Assembly (NCBI RefSeq): GCF_002086815.1
Contig: NZ_MVID01000001.1
Coordinates: 186,001-250,000, forward strand
Direction of reading: 5' to 3'
DNA from: Mycolicibacterium parafortuitum
Lineage (GTDB): Bacteria > Actinomycetota > Actinomycetes > Mycobacteriales > Mycobacteriaceae
Length of the DNA stretch: 64,000 bases
How positions within the stretch are numbered: position 1 is the stretch's first letter; each line of letters starts with the position of its first letter. Below, piece by piece: positions 18,767 through 27,660 of the stretch. A program made the position numbers and the translations under genes. The notes under the pieces are model-generated. The model saw nothing but the letters and a program-made list of their open reading frames with translations. It was not told the origin of the DNA and ran no database searches.

Positions 18767-20401
18767 ATGGCGGCGAATCCCCGAGCCGGTCAGCCGGCAC
18801 AGCCCGAAGACCTCATCGACATCGCGTCGGTGGTGACGGCGTACTACGCCGTCGAACCGGATCCCGAGAACGTCGATCAGCAGGTGGCGTTCGGCACGTC
18901 GGGACACCGCGGGTCGAGCCTGGACGCCGCGTTCAACGAGGCGCACATCCTGGCCACCACGCAGGCCATCGTGGAGTACCGGGCCGCCCAGGGCGTCACC
19001 GGTCCGCTGTTCATCGGCCGCGACACCCACGCCCTGTCGGAGCCGGCGTGGGTGTCGGCGCTGGAGGTGCTGGCCGCCAACGACGTTGTCGCGATGATCG
19101 ATTCGGCCGACCGCTACACTCCGACCCCGGCCGTCAGCCACGCGATCCTGACGTTCAACCAGGGGCGCGACAGCGACCTGGCCGACGGGATCGTCGTGAC
19201 CCCGTCGCACAATCCACCCCGCGACGGCGGGTTCAAGTACAACCCGCCCAACGGCGGCCCGGCCGACACCGACGCGACCGGGGCCATCGCCAAGCGGGCC
19301 AACGAGATCCTGCGCGGTGGGCTCAAGGACGTCCGACGGGTGCCGCTGGCCAGGGCGCTGGGCATCGCGCAGCGCCACGACTACCTCGACGCGTACGTCG
19401 CCGATCTGCCCAATGTCGTCGACCTGCACGCGATCAGCGCCGAGGGCATCCGGATCGGTGCCGACCCGCTCGGCGGCGCGAGCGTCGATTACTGGGGCGC
19501 GATCGCCGAGCGGCACAACCTGGCGCTGACCGTGGTGAACCCACTGGTGGACGCCACGTGGCGGTTCATGACGCTCGACACCGACGGCAAGATCCGGATG
19601 GACTGCAGCTCGCCGAACGCGATGGCCTCCCTCATCGCCAACCGCGATTCCTATCAGATCGCCACCGGCAACGACGCCGACGCGGACCGGCACGGCATCG
19701 TCACCCCCGACGGCGGTCTGATGAATCCGAACCACTACCTCGCGGTCGCGATCGACTACCTGTTCGCGCACCGGCCGGAGTGGGCGGGCTCGACCGCCGT
19801 CGGCAAGACCGCGGTGAGTTCGTCGATCATCGACCGCGTCGTGGCCGGGCTGGACCGCAAGCTGGTCGAGGTGCCGGTGGGCTTCAAGTGGTTCGTCGAC
19901 GGGCTGATCGGCGGCACGATCGGGTTCGGCGGCGAGGAGAGCGCCGGTGCGTCGTTCCTGCGCCGTGACGGCTCGGTGTGGACGACCGACAAGGACGGCA
20001 TCATCTTGGCGCTGCTGGCGTCGGAGATCCTGGCGGTGACGGGGTCGACGCCGTCGCAGCGGTACGCGGAGCTGGCGGGGAAGTACGGCGCGCCGACGTA
20101 TGCGCGCATCGATGCGCCGGCGAACCGGCAGCAGAAGGCGCGACTGTCGAAGCTCTCACCCGAGCAGGTGACCGCGACCGAGCTGGCCGGCGAGCCGATC
20201 ACCGCGAAGCTCACGGCGGCACCCGGCAACGGGGCACCGTTGGGTGGTCTGAAGGTGACGACCGAGAACGCGTGGTTCGCCGCGCGGCCCTCGGGCACCG
20301 AAGACGTCTACAAGATCTATGCCGAATCCTTCCGTGGCCCCGAACATCTCGCCGAGGTCCAGGACGCGGCCCGCGAAGTGGTGGCGGCGGTCATTTCTTG
20401 A
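18767..20401 (+). CDS. pgm: Phosphoglucomutase (alpha-D-glucose phosphate-specific)
   Basis: This 544-residue enzyme interconverts glucose 1-phosphate and glucose 6-phosphate, feeding glycogen, trehalose and cell-wall sugar nucleotide synthesis. The active-site phosphoserine is Ser147 in TPSHNPP, the metal loop is [10 protein letters not shown], the sugar-binding loop is [11 protein letters not shown], and the phosphate-binding loop near the C-terminus is [15 protein letters not shown]. The length equals that of the E. coli Pgm family. ATG 18767 is chosen because the frame upstream overlaps the divergent crcB gene. The stop overlaps the TTG start of the MFS gene (TTGA). Confidence 0.95.
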   Translation: MAANPRAGQPAQPEDLIDIASVVTAYYAVEPDPENVDQQVAFGTSGHRGSSLDAAFNEAHILATTQAIVEYRAAQGVTGPLFIGRDTHALSEPAWVSALEVLAANDVVAMIDSADRYTPTPAVSHAILTFNQGRDSDLADGIVVTPSHNPPRDGGFKYNPPNGGPADTDATGAIAKRANEILRGGLKDVRRVPLARALGIAQRHDYLDAYVADLPNVVDLHAISAEGIRIGADPLGGASVDYWGAIAERHNLALTVVNPLVDATWRFMTLDTDGKIRMDCSSPNAMASLIANRDSYQIATGNDADADRHGIVTPDGGLMNPNHYLAVAIDYLFAHRPEWAGSTAVGKTAVSSSIIDRVVAGLDRKLVEVPVGFKWFVDGLIGGTIGFGGEESAGASFLRRDGSVWTTDKDGIILALLASEILAVTGSTPSQRYAELAGKYGAPTYARIDAPANRQQKARLSKLSPEQVTATELAGEPITAKLTAAPGNGAPLGGLKVTTENAWFAARPSGTEDVYKIYAESFRGPEHLAEVQDAAREVVAAVIS

Positions 20402-21666
20402 GTTCCACGAAAGAGGGCGACTGTCCGACGCGCGAGAAGCGTCGGCTGCCGCGCGAAGTCTGGGTCCTGGTCGTCGCCAACGTCGTCGTCGCACTCGGCT
20501 ACGGCGTGGTGGCCCCCGTATTGCCGCAGTACGCCCGCCACTTCGGGGTGAGCATCGCGGCGGCGACGTTCGTGATCACCGCGTTCGCGGTGATGCGATT
20601 GGTCGGCGCGCCGCCCGCGGGGTTTCTGGTGCAGCGGATGGGGGAGCGGCGCGTCTACACCAGCGGTCTGATCATCGTCGCGGTGTCGACCGGGGCGTGC
20701 GCATTCGCCGAAACCTATTGGCAGCTGCTGCTTTTCCGATCGCTGGGCGGTATCGGATCGGCGATGTTCACGGTGTCGGCGCTGGGCCTGATGATCCGGA
20801 TCTCGCCGACGGATGCGCGCGGCCGGGTGGCGGGATTGTTCTCGTCGGGTTTCATGATCGGCTCGGTCGGCGGTCCGATCCTGGGCAGCCTGACGGCCGG
20901 GTTCGGGCTGTCGGCGCCGTTCCTGATCTACGGGGCGGCGCTGCTGGTCGCCGCGACGGTGGTGTTCGTCAGCCTGCGGCACTCGCCGGTGGTGGGCCAG
21001 CCCGACGACGAGGCGCAGACGCCGGTGCCGTTCCGCACGGTGTTCCGGCACCGCGCCTACAAGGCGGCGCTGTTCTCGAATTTCGCGACGGGGTGGGCGT
21101 CGTTCGGACTGCGCATCGCGTTGGTGCCGCTGTTCGTCGTGGAGGTGCTGGGCCAGGGGCCGGGCGCGGCCGGGCTGGCGCTGACGGCGTTCGCGGTGGG
21201 CAACATCGCGGTGGTCATCCCGAGCGGGTACCTGTCGGACCGGTTGGGCCGACGGCTGTTGCTGATCGTCGGGTTGACGTTGGCGGCGGTGTCGACCGCG
21301 CTGGTGGGCTTCACCACATCGCTGCCGGTGTTCCTGGTCGCGGCGGTGGTGGCGGGCGCGGCGACGGGCATCTTCGTGTCGCCGCAGCAGGCCGCGGTCG
21401 CCGATGTGGTGGGCAACAAGTCGCGCGGCGGGACCGCGGTCGCGACGTTCCAGATGATGGCGGACTTCGGCTCGATCGGCGGATCGCTGCTGGTCGGCCT
21501 GATCGCGCAGTACACGTCGTTCGGGTGGGCGTTCCTGACCAGCGGCGTCATCCTGGGCGTCGCGGCGTTGTGGTGGGTTTTCGCGCCCGAGACGCGCCCG
21601 ACGCCGTCGACCGAGCACACCCCGGCCCGTCCGCTCGGCCCCGAGGCGGGCGGGGAAGTCCCGTGA
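20398..21666 (+). CDS. MFS transporter, drug-efflux type
   Basis: This 422-residue major facilitator protein has about twelve helices. TTG 20398 overlaps the pgm stop by 4 bases, making the start well placed; the longer frame lies inside pgm. The N-terminal half begins [20 protein letters not shown], typical of 12-TM drug:H+ antiporters, with the loop motif A-like sequence [16 protein letters not shown] and the repeat-side [16 protein letters not shown] in the second half. It probably exports a small hydrophobic compound; the substrate is not predictable. Coupling to pgm is conserved-looking but functionally unexplained. Confidence 0.85.
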   Translation: MSSTKEGDCPTREKRRLPREVWVLVVANVVVALGYGVVAPVLPQYARHFGVSIAAATFVITAFAVMRLVGAPPAGFLVQRMGERRVYTSGLIIVAVSTGACAFAETYWQLLLFRSLGGIGSAMFTVSALGLMIRISPTDARGRVAGLFSSGFMIGSVGGPILGSLTAGFGLSAPFLIYGAALLVAATVVFVSLRHSPVVGQPDDEAQTPVPFRTVFRHRAYKAALFSNFATGWASFGLRIALVPLFVVEVLGQGPGAAGLALTAFAVGNIAVVIPSGYLSDRLGRRLLLIVGLTLAAVSTALVGFTTSLPVFLVAAVVAGAATGIFVSPQQAAVADVVGNKSRGGTAVATFQMMADFGSIGGSLLVGLIAQYTSFGWAFLTSGVILGVAALWWVFAPETRPTPSTEHTPARPLGPEAGGEVP

Positions 21667-21719
21667 CCAGCGATTTTGAGCGGCCACCCCTCGTGGTGTA
21701 ATTTCGATGAGCACGACGA

Positions 21720-21795
21720 GGGGCTATGGCGCAGTTGGTAGCGCACCACACTGGCAGTGTGGGGGTCAGGGGTTCGAATCCCCTTAGCTCCACCA
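21720..21795 (+). tRNA. tRNA-Ala (anticodon GGC)
   Basis: The cloverleaf reads well. The acceptor GGGGCTA pairs with TAGCTCC, with one G-T. A D-arm GCGC-AGTTGGTA-GCGC is present. The anticodon stem CCACA/TGTGG holds loop CTGGCAG, giving anticodon GGC. The T-arm is CAGGGGTTCGAATCCCCTT. CCA is encoded. It reads alanine GCC/GCU codons and lies between the MFS gene and the DUF3297 gene. Confidence 0.95.
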
Positions 21796-21885
21796 CGAAA
21801 CGAGCAGTTCAGGAACTCGGGACCGCGCCGGGTAGGTTCACAGCGATTCACGCCGAGACCGACGAAGGATCTAGCGAAAGCCATC

Positions 21886-22143
21886 ATGTCTGAAGACCAG
21901 GTCGCCGACGTTCCCCCGAATCACCTCTCCATCGACCCGCGTAGCCCGTTCTATGACGAAGAGGTGCTCGTCCGCGACGTCGGAATCCGCTTCAACGGCT
22001 CCGAGAAGACCAATGTCGTCGAGTACGACGTGGCCGAGGGCTGGGTGCGTGTCGAGGTGCCCACGGCCAAGGATCGTCGCGGGAACCCGATGGTCATGAA
22101 GCTCAGCGGCACGGTCGAACCGTACTTCCGCTCGGCTGAGTAG
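21886..22143 (+). CDS. DUF3297 family small protein
   Basis: This 85-residue protein contains LSIDPRSPFYDEEVLVRDVG, then IRFNGSEKTNVVEYDVAEGW and DRRGNPMVMKLSGTVEPYF, which is the DUF3297 signature across the whole length. The function of the family is unknown. ATG 21886 starts the conserved part; the open frame upstream runs through the tRNA gene and is rejected. It is alone between the tRNA and the next operon, followed by two hairpins. Confidence 0.8.
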   Translation: MSEDQVADVPPNHLSIDPRSPFYDEEVLVRDVGIRFNGSEKTNVVEYDVAEGWVRVEVPTAKDRRGNPMVMKLSGTVEPYFRSAE

Positions 22144-22155
22144 CCGGCCCCGCGC

Positions 22156-22197
22156 GCTGAGCGAATGCTCAGCAATCTGAGGACGCGAGCCGCGTCC
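22156..22197. promoter_or_regulatory. Two perfect inverted repeats before the 22.2-kb operon
   Basis: GCTGAGC-GAAT-GCTCAGC (22156-22173) is followed by GGACGCG-AGC-CGCGTCC (22181-22197). The first has the look of a TetR-type operator (TGAGC-N4-GCTCA); either hairpin could also terminate transcription from the DUF3297 gene. The operon's ATG is at 22217. Function is not decidable from sequence. Confidence 0.45.
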
Positions 22198-22216
22198 CCG
22201 GTGTAGCTTCCGCTGC

Positions 22217-23332
22217 ATGCCCCTGGAGCTGGCCTCGTTCTTCCGGACGACGTTGCCGCTCGATCTCACCAAGCTCGACGCGGTCGATGACGGCCGCTAC
22301 CACTCACTTTGGCTGCCCGACCACCTCGTGAGCTTCTGGCCGGACTCGATCTGGACACCCGAGTTCACCGACCTCGCCGCGGTCTCACCGTCACCGCATC
22401 GCTACCTGGACACCGTCGCGCTCGCCGGTGCCGTCGCGGCCCGCACCACCCGCGTCCGGCTCGCCACCAGCGTCCTCGACACGGTTCGCCGCCACCCGGT
22501 GATGCTGGCCCAGTCGGCGCTGACCCTGAGCCACCTCTCCGACGGCCGCTTCATCCTGGGTCTCGGCGCCGGTGAACGTGAGAACCTGGCCCCGTACGGC
22601 TTCGACGATCAGCGGACGGTGAGCCGCTTCGCCGAGGCGCTGCGGCTCATCCGGCTGCTCTGGAGTGCCGACGGACCGATCGACTTCACCGGACAGTTCT
22701 TCACCCTGGAGCGCGCCCGCCTGGACACCGATCTCCACCCCACCGGTCAGCCGCCGATCTGGATCGGCGCCAACGGCCCGCGCATGCTGCGTCTGGTCGG
22801 CGAGTACGGCGATGGGTGGTGGCCGACGGGCAGTGCAGGGCCCGAGACCTACGCGCGCCAGTTGGCCTGCATCCGGGAAGCGGCCGAGCAGGCCGGCCGC
22901 GATCCGGACGCGATCACCCCGGCCAAGATGGTGGTCTGCCTGATCGGCGAACCCGATGAACTGCGCGAGATCCTGCGGCGCCCGCTGGTGAAATCACTGG
23001 TGCTGCAATTGACCGCCGACGCTTTGGCCGCCGCCGGCCACCGCCATCCGATGGGCGAGCACTGGCGCGGTATCCAGGACATCGACCCGCGCGTGCTGAC
23101 CCGCGACCGATTGCTGCGGCTCTTCGACCAGGTCGACCCGGCCGCGATCCTGTCCGTCGTCCCGCACGGAACGCCTGCGCACGTGGCCTCGCAGATCGCC
23201 GCATTCGGGGAGGCCGGGGCCCGCGTCGTATCGGTGCTCGACTACAGCGGGATGGCCGGGCAGGCCTACGCCGCCGACTCGGCACGCAAGGTCCGCGAGG
23301 TCGAGGCGCACCTGACAGGAAGTGCCGCATGA
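22217..23332 (+). CDS. LLM-class F420-dependent oxidoreductase
   Basis: This 371-residue luciferase-like TIM-barrel oxidoreductase resembles the F420-dependent ketoreductases and dehydrogenases of mycobacteria. Visible motifs are YHSLWLPDHLV (residues 31-41), ALTLSHLSDGRFILGLGAGE with the phosphate-binding glycines, and PPIWIGANGPRMLRLVGEYG. The stop overlaps the next ATG by 4 bases. It opens a five-gene operon (F420 oxidoreductase, sulfotransferase, DUF1214 protein, VOC protein, carboxylesterase). The substrate is unknown. A palindrome 44 bases upstream may be its operator. Confidence 0.85.
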   Translation: MPLELASFFRTTLPLDLTKLDAVDDGRYHSLWLPDHLVSFWPDSIWTPEFTDLAAVSPSPHRYLDTVALAGAVAARTTRVRLATSVLDTVRRHPVMLAQSALTLSHLSDGRFILGLGAGERENLAPYGFDDQRTVSRFAEALRLIRLLWSADGPIDFTGQFFTLERARLDTDLHPTGQPPIWIGANGPRMLRLVGEYGDGWWPTGSAGPETYARQLACIREAAEQAGRDPDAITPAKMVVCLIGEPDELREILRRPLVKSLVLQLTADALAAAGHRHPMGEHWRGIQDIDPRVLTRDRLLRLFDQVDPAAILSVVPHGTPAHVASQIAAFGEAGARVVSVLDYSGMAGQAYAADSARKVREVEAHLTGSAA

Positions 23333-24480
23333 CAATTCTGGATGCCGACGTCCTGATCGCCGACGCGCGGGAATCCACCGGGCTCACCGATTTCGGCGAC
23401 GACACCCTTGCGGGCCGGGTCGGGCTGGTCGTCGACCGGGTGAACAGCGCCGGACTCGGCGACACCGGCGTTCGGGCCGCCGCGGACACGGCGTGCGGAC
23501 TGCTGGCGAATCGCCTGCGGTTCATCGCCGACCGCGACCGCCTTCCGCTCGCCGAAGAACGGATCACCGCACCGCTTTTCGCCACCGGTGAGCCGCGGTC
23601 GGGGACGACGCTGCTGCACGCGCTGCTCGCCGAGGACGAGGACTCCCGCGCGCTGCGGTTCTGGGAGGTGATGTACCCGTCGCCGCCACCCGGTCCTGCC
23701 GCCGCCGACGACCCGCGCCGGGCGCAAGCCGACGCCGACTGGCGAGAGATCCTCGATCGCATTCCGCCGTGGATCGTCAGCCACCCGTACAACGATCTGC
23801 TCGGCGCAGGACTGCCCGAGTGTGAACGCACCTGGGCATTCGACTTCCGCGCGATGAACCCGAGCGCGTGGTGGCGAGTTCCCATGAAAATCCAGAACTT
23901 TCCGCAGGATCATCACGCGCAGTACACCCTGCACCGCATGATGCTGCAGCACATCCAGTACACCCGTGCGCCGAAGCGGTGGGTACTCAAGGGATTCCAC
24001 GGGCGTCGGCTGCGGGCGTTGTTCGACATCTACCCCGACGCCCGCATCGTGTGGGTACACCGCGACCCGGTGCAGGTGCTCGCGTCGCAGATCGTCGCGT
24101 TCGGGCAGATCAATGAAAGCCTGGCCGGAACGCTGGACTGGACTAAGTACGCCAAGGACACGATCGAGGGGTCGCGAGCCAATTTCCATGCCTACCTGAC
24201 CGACCCGCTCGTCGACGATCCGCGCATCCACCACATCCGCTACCGGGACTTCGTCGCCGATCCGGTCGCGACGATCGGCGGTTTCTACGACTTCGCGGGA
24301 GTTCCGTTCACTGCCGCCGCGGAGAAGGCGATGCGGGACTACCTGTCGACGAACCGCGGCGATCGCTACGGCAAATTCAGCTACTCCACCGACGTGCTGC
24401 CGGTACCCGTGGAGGAGTTGCACAACGAATTCGCGCCCTACCGGCAGAGATTCGGCATCGACATCGAGACGAGGCGCTGA
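23329..24480 (+). CDS. Sulfotransferase family protein
   Basis: This 383-residue PAPS-dependent sulfotransferase-like protein should transfer sulfate to a hydroxyl of a small molecule or lipid. The PAPS 5'-phosphosulfate loop is EPRSGTTLL (residues 88-96) and the 3'-phosphate region is RIVWVHRDPVQVLAS, both typical of the Stf families expanded in mycobacteria. The C-terminal part contains RYRDFVADPVATI. Translational coupling to both neighbours (4-base overlap before, 1-base overlap after) ties it to the operon. Whether it keeps sulfotransferase activity cannot be proven from motifs. Confidence 0.85.
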   Translation: MTILDADVLIADARESTGLTDFGDDTLAGRVGLVVDRVNSAGLGDTGVRAAADTACGLLANRLRFIADRDRLPLAEERITAPLFATGEPRSGTTLLHALLAEDEDSRALRFWEVMYPSPPPGPAAADDPRRAQADADWREILDRIPPWIVSHPYNDLLGAGLPECERTWAFDFRAMNPSAWWRVPMKIQNFPQDHHAQYTLHRMMLQHIQYTRAPKRWVLKGFHGRRLRALFDIYPDARIVWVHRDPVQVLASQIVAFGQINESLAGTLDWTKYAKDTIEGSRANFHAYLTDPLVDDPRIHHIRYRDFVADPVATIGGFYDFAGVPFTAAAEKAMRDYLSTNRGDRYGKFSYSTDVLPVPVEELHNEFAPYRQRFGIDIETRR

Positions 24481-25724
24481 TGGCCTTCGGGGACTGCGCG
24501 GACGACGAGACGCTGCGTGCGGCGTGGCACGAGTTCTGCGACCGGCTCAAGGCCGCCGGTGACCTCGCGTTCAAGGACACTTCGCCGGCGAATGCGTTGC
24601 AGCGCGCCGACGCGTTCCGCTACCTGACCCAGAACCTCGGTCAGGCTTACGATCTGGCGCTGGAGACCAAGAACACCCGCTACCCGATGATCCACCCGTT
24701 CTGCGGACCGGCCCGCAAACTCGGCGGCGACAACGCCGATTTCGTGTATCTGCAGGCGTGGATCGACGGGGCGTCGACCTACCGGATCACCGGCGACCGT
24801 GGCACGGCACGGTTCATCAACTTCACCGTCCAGGGTGCGCGTCCCGACAAGGACGTGTACTACGGCGCCGATCACCCGAACCTGCACGAGCCGTTCGGTG
24901 ACACCCCGGAGGCGAACATCACCGGCGACGAGCTGGTCACCGAGCGCGATGGAAGCTTCGAACTCTATATCGGGGGTTCGCGGCGCGGACCGAACTGGTT
25001 GCCCACCACGGCGGATTCCCGAAAGCTGTTCATGCGCCAGGGCTTCGATTCCTGGGCGGAACGGTCGGCGCAGTTCGGCATCGAGCGCATCGACATGGAC
25101 GACCCGCGTCCGGTGCCGACGCCCCACGATCTGGTCGCATCCATGCGGTGGGCCGGCGATTTCCTGACCGGGGCGATGACCGACTGGCCGGACCGTGAAC
25201 TACAGATCGGTTCGCTCTACGGCGAGCCCGAGCCGAATGTGTTCCCCGGCGCGCGTTTCGCCGGTACGGCCGAACAGCGCGACGCCCGCCGCGGCCGGTT
25301 GATCGTCACGATGCCGTGGCGGCTCCCGCCGGACGAGGCGCTGATCTTCGAGTTCCCCGACGGCGGGGAGTTCTGGATGCTGACCAACATGGGCGCGTTC
25401 TGGAACAGCATGGACTACCTGTATCGCCCGGTGAGCTACACGCCGAGCCGGTCAGCCGTCAACGCCGACGGCCGGGTACGGATGGTGCTCGCGCACGACG
25501 ATCCGGGCGTGCACAACTGGATCGACACGCAGCGGTTCAGCGAGGGCTACCTGACGATGCGCGTGATCGGGAGCCGGGAGCTGCCCGAGGTCAGCACCCG
25601 GGTCGTTCGGTCAGCCGAGTTGGACGCTGTGCTGCCCGCCGACACCAGGCGCGTGACGCCCGACGAGCGGGCCGCGCACCTGCACGAACGCTTCGACGCC
25701 ATCCGCCGCAGATACAGGATCTGA
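24480..25724 (+). CDS. DUF1214-type protein (cytosolic paralogue)
   Basis: This 414-residue protein has no signal peptide. The N-terminal part has FRYLTQNLGQAYDLALETKN and PMIHPFCGPARKLGGDNADF; the middle has STYRITGDRGTARFINFTVQ; the C-terminal beta-rich block contains VRMVLAHDDPGVHNWIDTQR and AELDAVLPADTRRVTPDE. This last block matches the exported protein at 10586-12412. DUF1214 proteins have been considered carbohydrate- or lipid-related, but no activity is established. Its ATG overlaps the sulfotransferase stop by one base, and the VOC gene follows one base after its stop. Confidence 0.75.
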   Translation: MAFGDCADDETLRAAWHEFCDRLKAAGDLAFKDTSPANALQRADAFRYLTQNLGQAYDLALETKNTRYPMIHPFCGPARKLGGDNADFVYLQAWIDGASTYRITGDRGTARFINFTVQGARPDKDVYYGADHPNLHEPFGDTPEANITGDELVTERDGSFELYIGGSRRGPNWLPTTADSRKLFMRQGFDSWAERSAQFGIERIDMDDPRPVPTPHDLVASMRWAGDFLTGAMTDWPDRELQIGSLYGEPEPNVFPGARFAGTAEQRDARRGRLIVTMPWRLPPDEALIFEFPDGGEFWMLTNMGAFWNSMDYLYRPVSYTPSRSAVNADGRVRMVLAHDDPGVHNWIDTQRFSEGYLTMRVIGSRELPEVSTRVVRSAELDAVLPADTRRVTPDERAAHLHERFDAIRRRYRI

Positions 25725-25725
25725 C

Positions 25726-26223
25726 ATGGACCCGAAACTCGAGACACTCGCCGCGTCAGCCTTCGACAACGTGTACCACGTGGGCCACGTCGTCCCGGAC
25801 CTGCTGTCCGCCATGGCAGCTTTGACGGGCTCCCTGCAGATCACGTGGGCGGCGCCGTTCGAGATGCGCAGCGGGTTCACCCGTCCGGACGGCTTGCTCG
25901 ACGATCAGCCGGTCCGCATCGCGTTCTCGATGTCCGGCCCGCCGTACCTGGAGCTGATCGAGGTCGTCGCCGCGACCGACTCGATCTTCGCCGAACCGGG
26001 CATCCATCATGTCGGCTACTACGCGCAGCGCTGGCGCGACGACACCGCGCGGCTGCAGAGCGAGGGTTGGGAGCTGGAGCGCACGGGCTCCGGCGTCGCG
26101 TTTCTGCGCGACCCCCGCAGCGGGCTCCGCGTCGAGGTGGTGAGCTTCAGGGGCCGCGACTTTCTGACGCAGGTGCTCAGCGGTGAGATGGGACGGCAGT
26201 GCCCGTTGACCGAGCGGCCATGA
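25726..26223 (+). CDS. VOC (glyoxalase/dioxygenase fold) protein
   Basis: This 165-residue protein has the vicinal-oxygen-chelate fold with two beta-alpha-beta-beta-beta repeats. Candidate metal ligands are His in YHVGHVVPD (residues 17-25), Glu in YLELIEVV, His in GIHHVGYYAQ and Glu in RVEVVSF. These would suit an isomerase, epimerase, lyase or dioxygenase of a small oxygenated substrate. The spacing to the previous gene is one base and the esterase ATG overlaps the stop (ATGA), so it is inside the operon. The exact reaction is unknown. Confidence 0.75.
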   Translation: MDPKLETLAASAFDNVYHVGHVVPDLLSAMAALTGSLQITWAAPFEMRSGFTRPDGLLDDQPVRIAFSMSGPPYLELIEVVAATDSIFAEPGIHHVGYYAQRWRDDTARLQSEGWELERTGSGVAFLRDPRSGLRVEVVSFRGRDFLTQVLSGEMGRQCPLTERP

Positions 26224-27650
26224 CCGCGCTCGCGCACACGTCCTATGGAGTCCTTCGCGGCGCCGCTGGTGAAGGCGCCGCCGTCTTTCGTGGGGTGCCG
26301 TACGCGGCGCCGCCGACCGGCGAGCGGCGTTGGCGCCCAGCACAACCTGTGTCGAACTGGAGCGGCGTGCGGGACGCGACCGCGTTCGGGCCGATCGCCC
26401 CGCAGGACATCGCGCCCGTGCGGCTTGCCAAGCGGGGCCTCGCGATGGGCGAGGACTGCCTCACGCTGAACATCTGGACGCCCGCGGCCGACGACGCGCG
26501 TCGGCCGGTGCTGGTGTTCCTGCACGGCGGTGGGCAGGCGCAGGGCCACGGGTCGGCGCCGCTGCTCGACGGTGCGCGGCTGGCCTGCCGCGGCGACATC
26601 GTGGTGGTGACCGTCAACTTCCGGCTCGGTGTCTTGGGTTCGCTCTATGCGCCGGACTGGCACGGACCGGATTCCACGAATCTGGCGCTGCGCGACCAGA
26701 AGCACGCTCTGGGGTGGGTGCGCGACGAGATCGCCGCGTTCGGTGGTGACCCCGGTGCGGTCACGGTGGCGGGACAGTCGTCGGGGGCGGTCGCGATCGC
26801 GGCGTTGCTCGCCGGTGGGTGCGACCTCTTCGACCGGGCGATCCTGCAGAGCGGTGGCCTGGAGCGGGTGCGATCGCGCGAGGCGGCCTCTGCGGTGGCC
26901 GCGCAACTCGGGGCGCTGCGGTGTGGCGGTGAGCCCGGAGTCGACGAAATCCTCGCTGCGCAACGGGGTATCGACACCGGGTTCGTGCCGCCGCAGGGCC
27001 CGTTTCACCCGTGTATCGACGGCGATGTGATCGCCGAGCATCCGCTGGTGGCCGCGCGGACGCGCGCGATGCCGGCGATCCCGGTCCTCGCCGGGACGAC
27101 GCGTGACGAGTGGCGGATCTTCGACGCGGCGCTGGACGAGAATGTGTTCACCGAGCAGTACGTGCGGGACCGGGCGCGGGCACTAGCCGGGGACGCGTGC
27201 GACGTCGACGCGGTGGTGACGGCGTACCGGGCGGGTCAGCAGACGTTGCGCGATGTCGCGAGTGCGATGGTCACCGACTACCACTTCACGGCGCCGACCG
27301 AGCAGTTCGTTCGCGCGCACGCCTCGCGTGACAATCCGGTGTTCCGTTACGAGCTGCAATGGCCCTCTCCGCGAATGGGATTCGGGGCCTGCCACGATTC
27401 GTGCCTGGCCCTGGTGTTCGGCAATCTGGAGGCGGCGCCCGCGCTGGCCGGTGCCGACGCGGCGGCGCGCCGGATGTCGGATGCCGTGCAGTCGCGGTGG
27501 CTGGAGTTCATCCGTGGGGGAGAACCCTGGGAACGCTACGACGGTGTCGGCGGTCCCACCATGCTGCTCGGCGCCGACAGCGCAGCCGTCCGCGACTACC
27601 GCGTTGAGCAACTCGCCCTGTGGGAGAATCGGTACCCCGCGTACGGTTGA
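26220..27650 (+). CDS. Carboxylesterase type B
   Basis: This 476-residue alpha/beta-hydrolase hydrolyses carboxylic esters. The signature includes FRGVPYAAPPTGERRW, GEDCLTLNIWTP, the oxyanion hole HGGGQAQGHGS, the nucleophile Ser187 in AGQSSGAVA, and a His in GACHDSCLALVFGNL. ATG 26220 overlaps the VOC stop, so it is preferred to the GTG at 26199. It is the last gene of the operon and converges with the HNH gene 10 bases away. It may release or remove an acyl or methyl ester in the pathway encoded by the four genes upstream. Confidence 0.88.
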   Translation: MTALAHTSYGVLRGAAGEGAAVFRGVPYAAPPTGERRWRPAQPVSNWSGVRDATAFGPIAPQDIAPVRLAKRGLAMGEDCLTLNIWTPAADDARRPVLVFLHGGGQAQGHGSAPLLDGARLACRGDIVVVTVNFRLGVLGSLYAPDWHGPDSTNLALRDQKHALGWVRDEIAAFGGDPGAVTVAGQSSGAVAIAALLAGGCDLFDRAILQSGGLERVRSREAASAVAAQLGALRCGGEPGVDEILAAQRGIDTGFVPPQGPFHPCIDGDVIAEHPLVAARTRAMPAIPVLAGTTRDEWRIFDAALDENVFTEQYVRDRARALAGDACDVDAVVTAYRAGQQTLRDVASAMVTDYHFTAPTEQFVRAHASRDNPVFRYELQWPSPRMGFGACHDSCLALVFGNLEAAPALAGADAAARRMSDAVQSRWLEFIRGGEPWERYDGVGGPTMLLGADSAAVRDYRVEQLALWENRYPAYG

Positions 27651-27660
27651 CCGTCGGACG

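Noticed and set aside
21757..21885. Extension of the DUF3297 gene through the tRNA
   Set aside because: The frame runs across the tRNA-Ala gene; conserved protein text starts only at ATG 21886.
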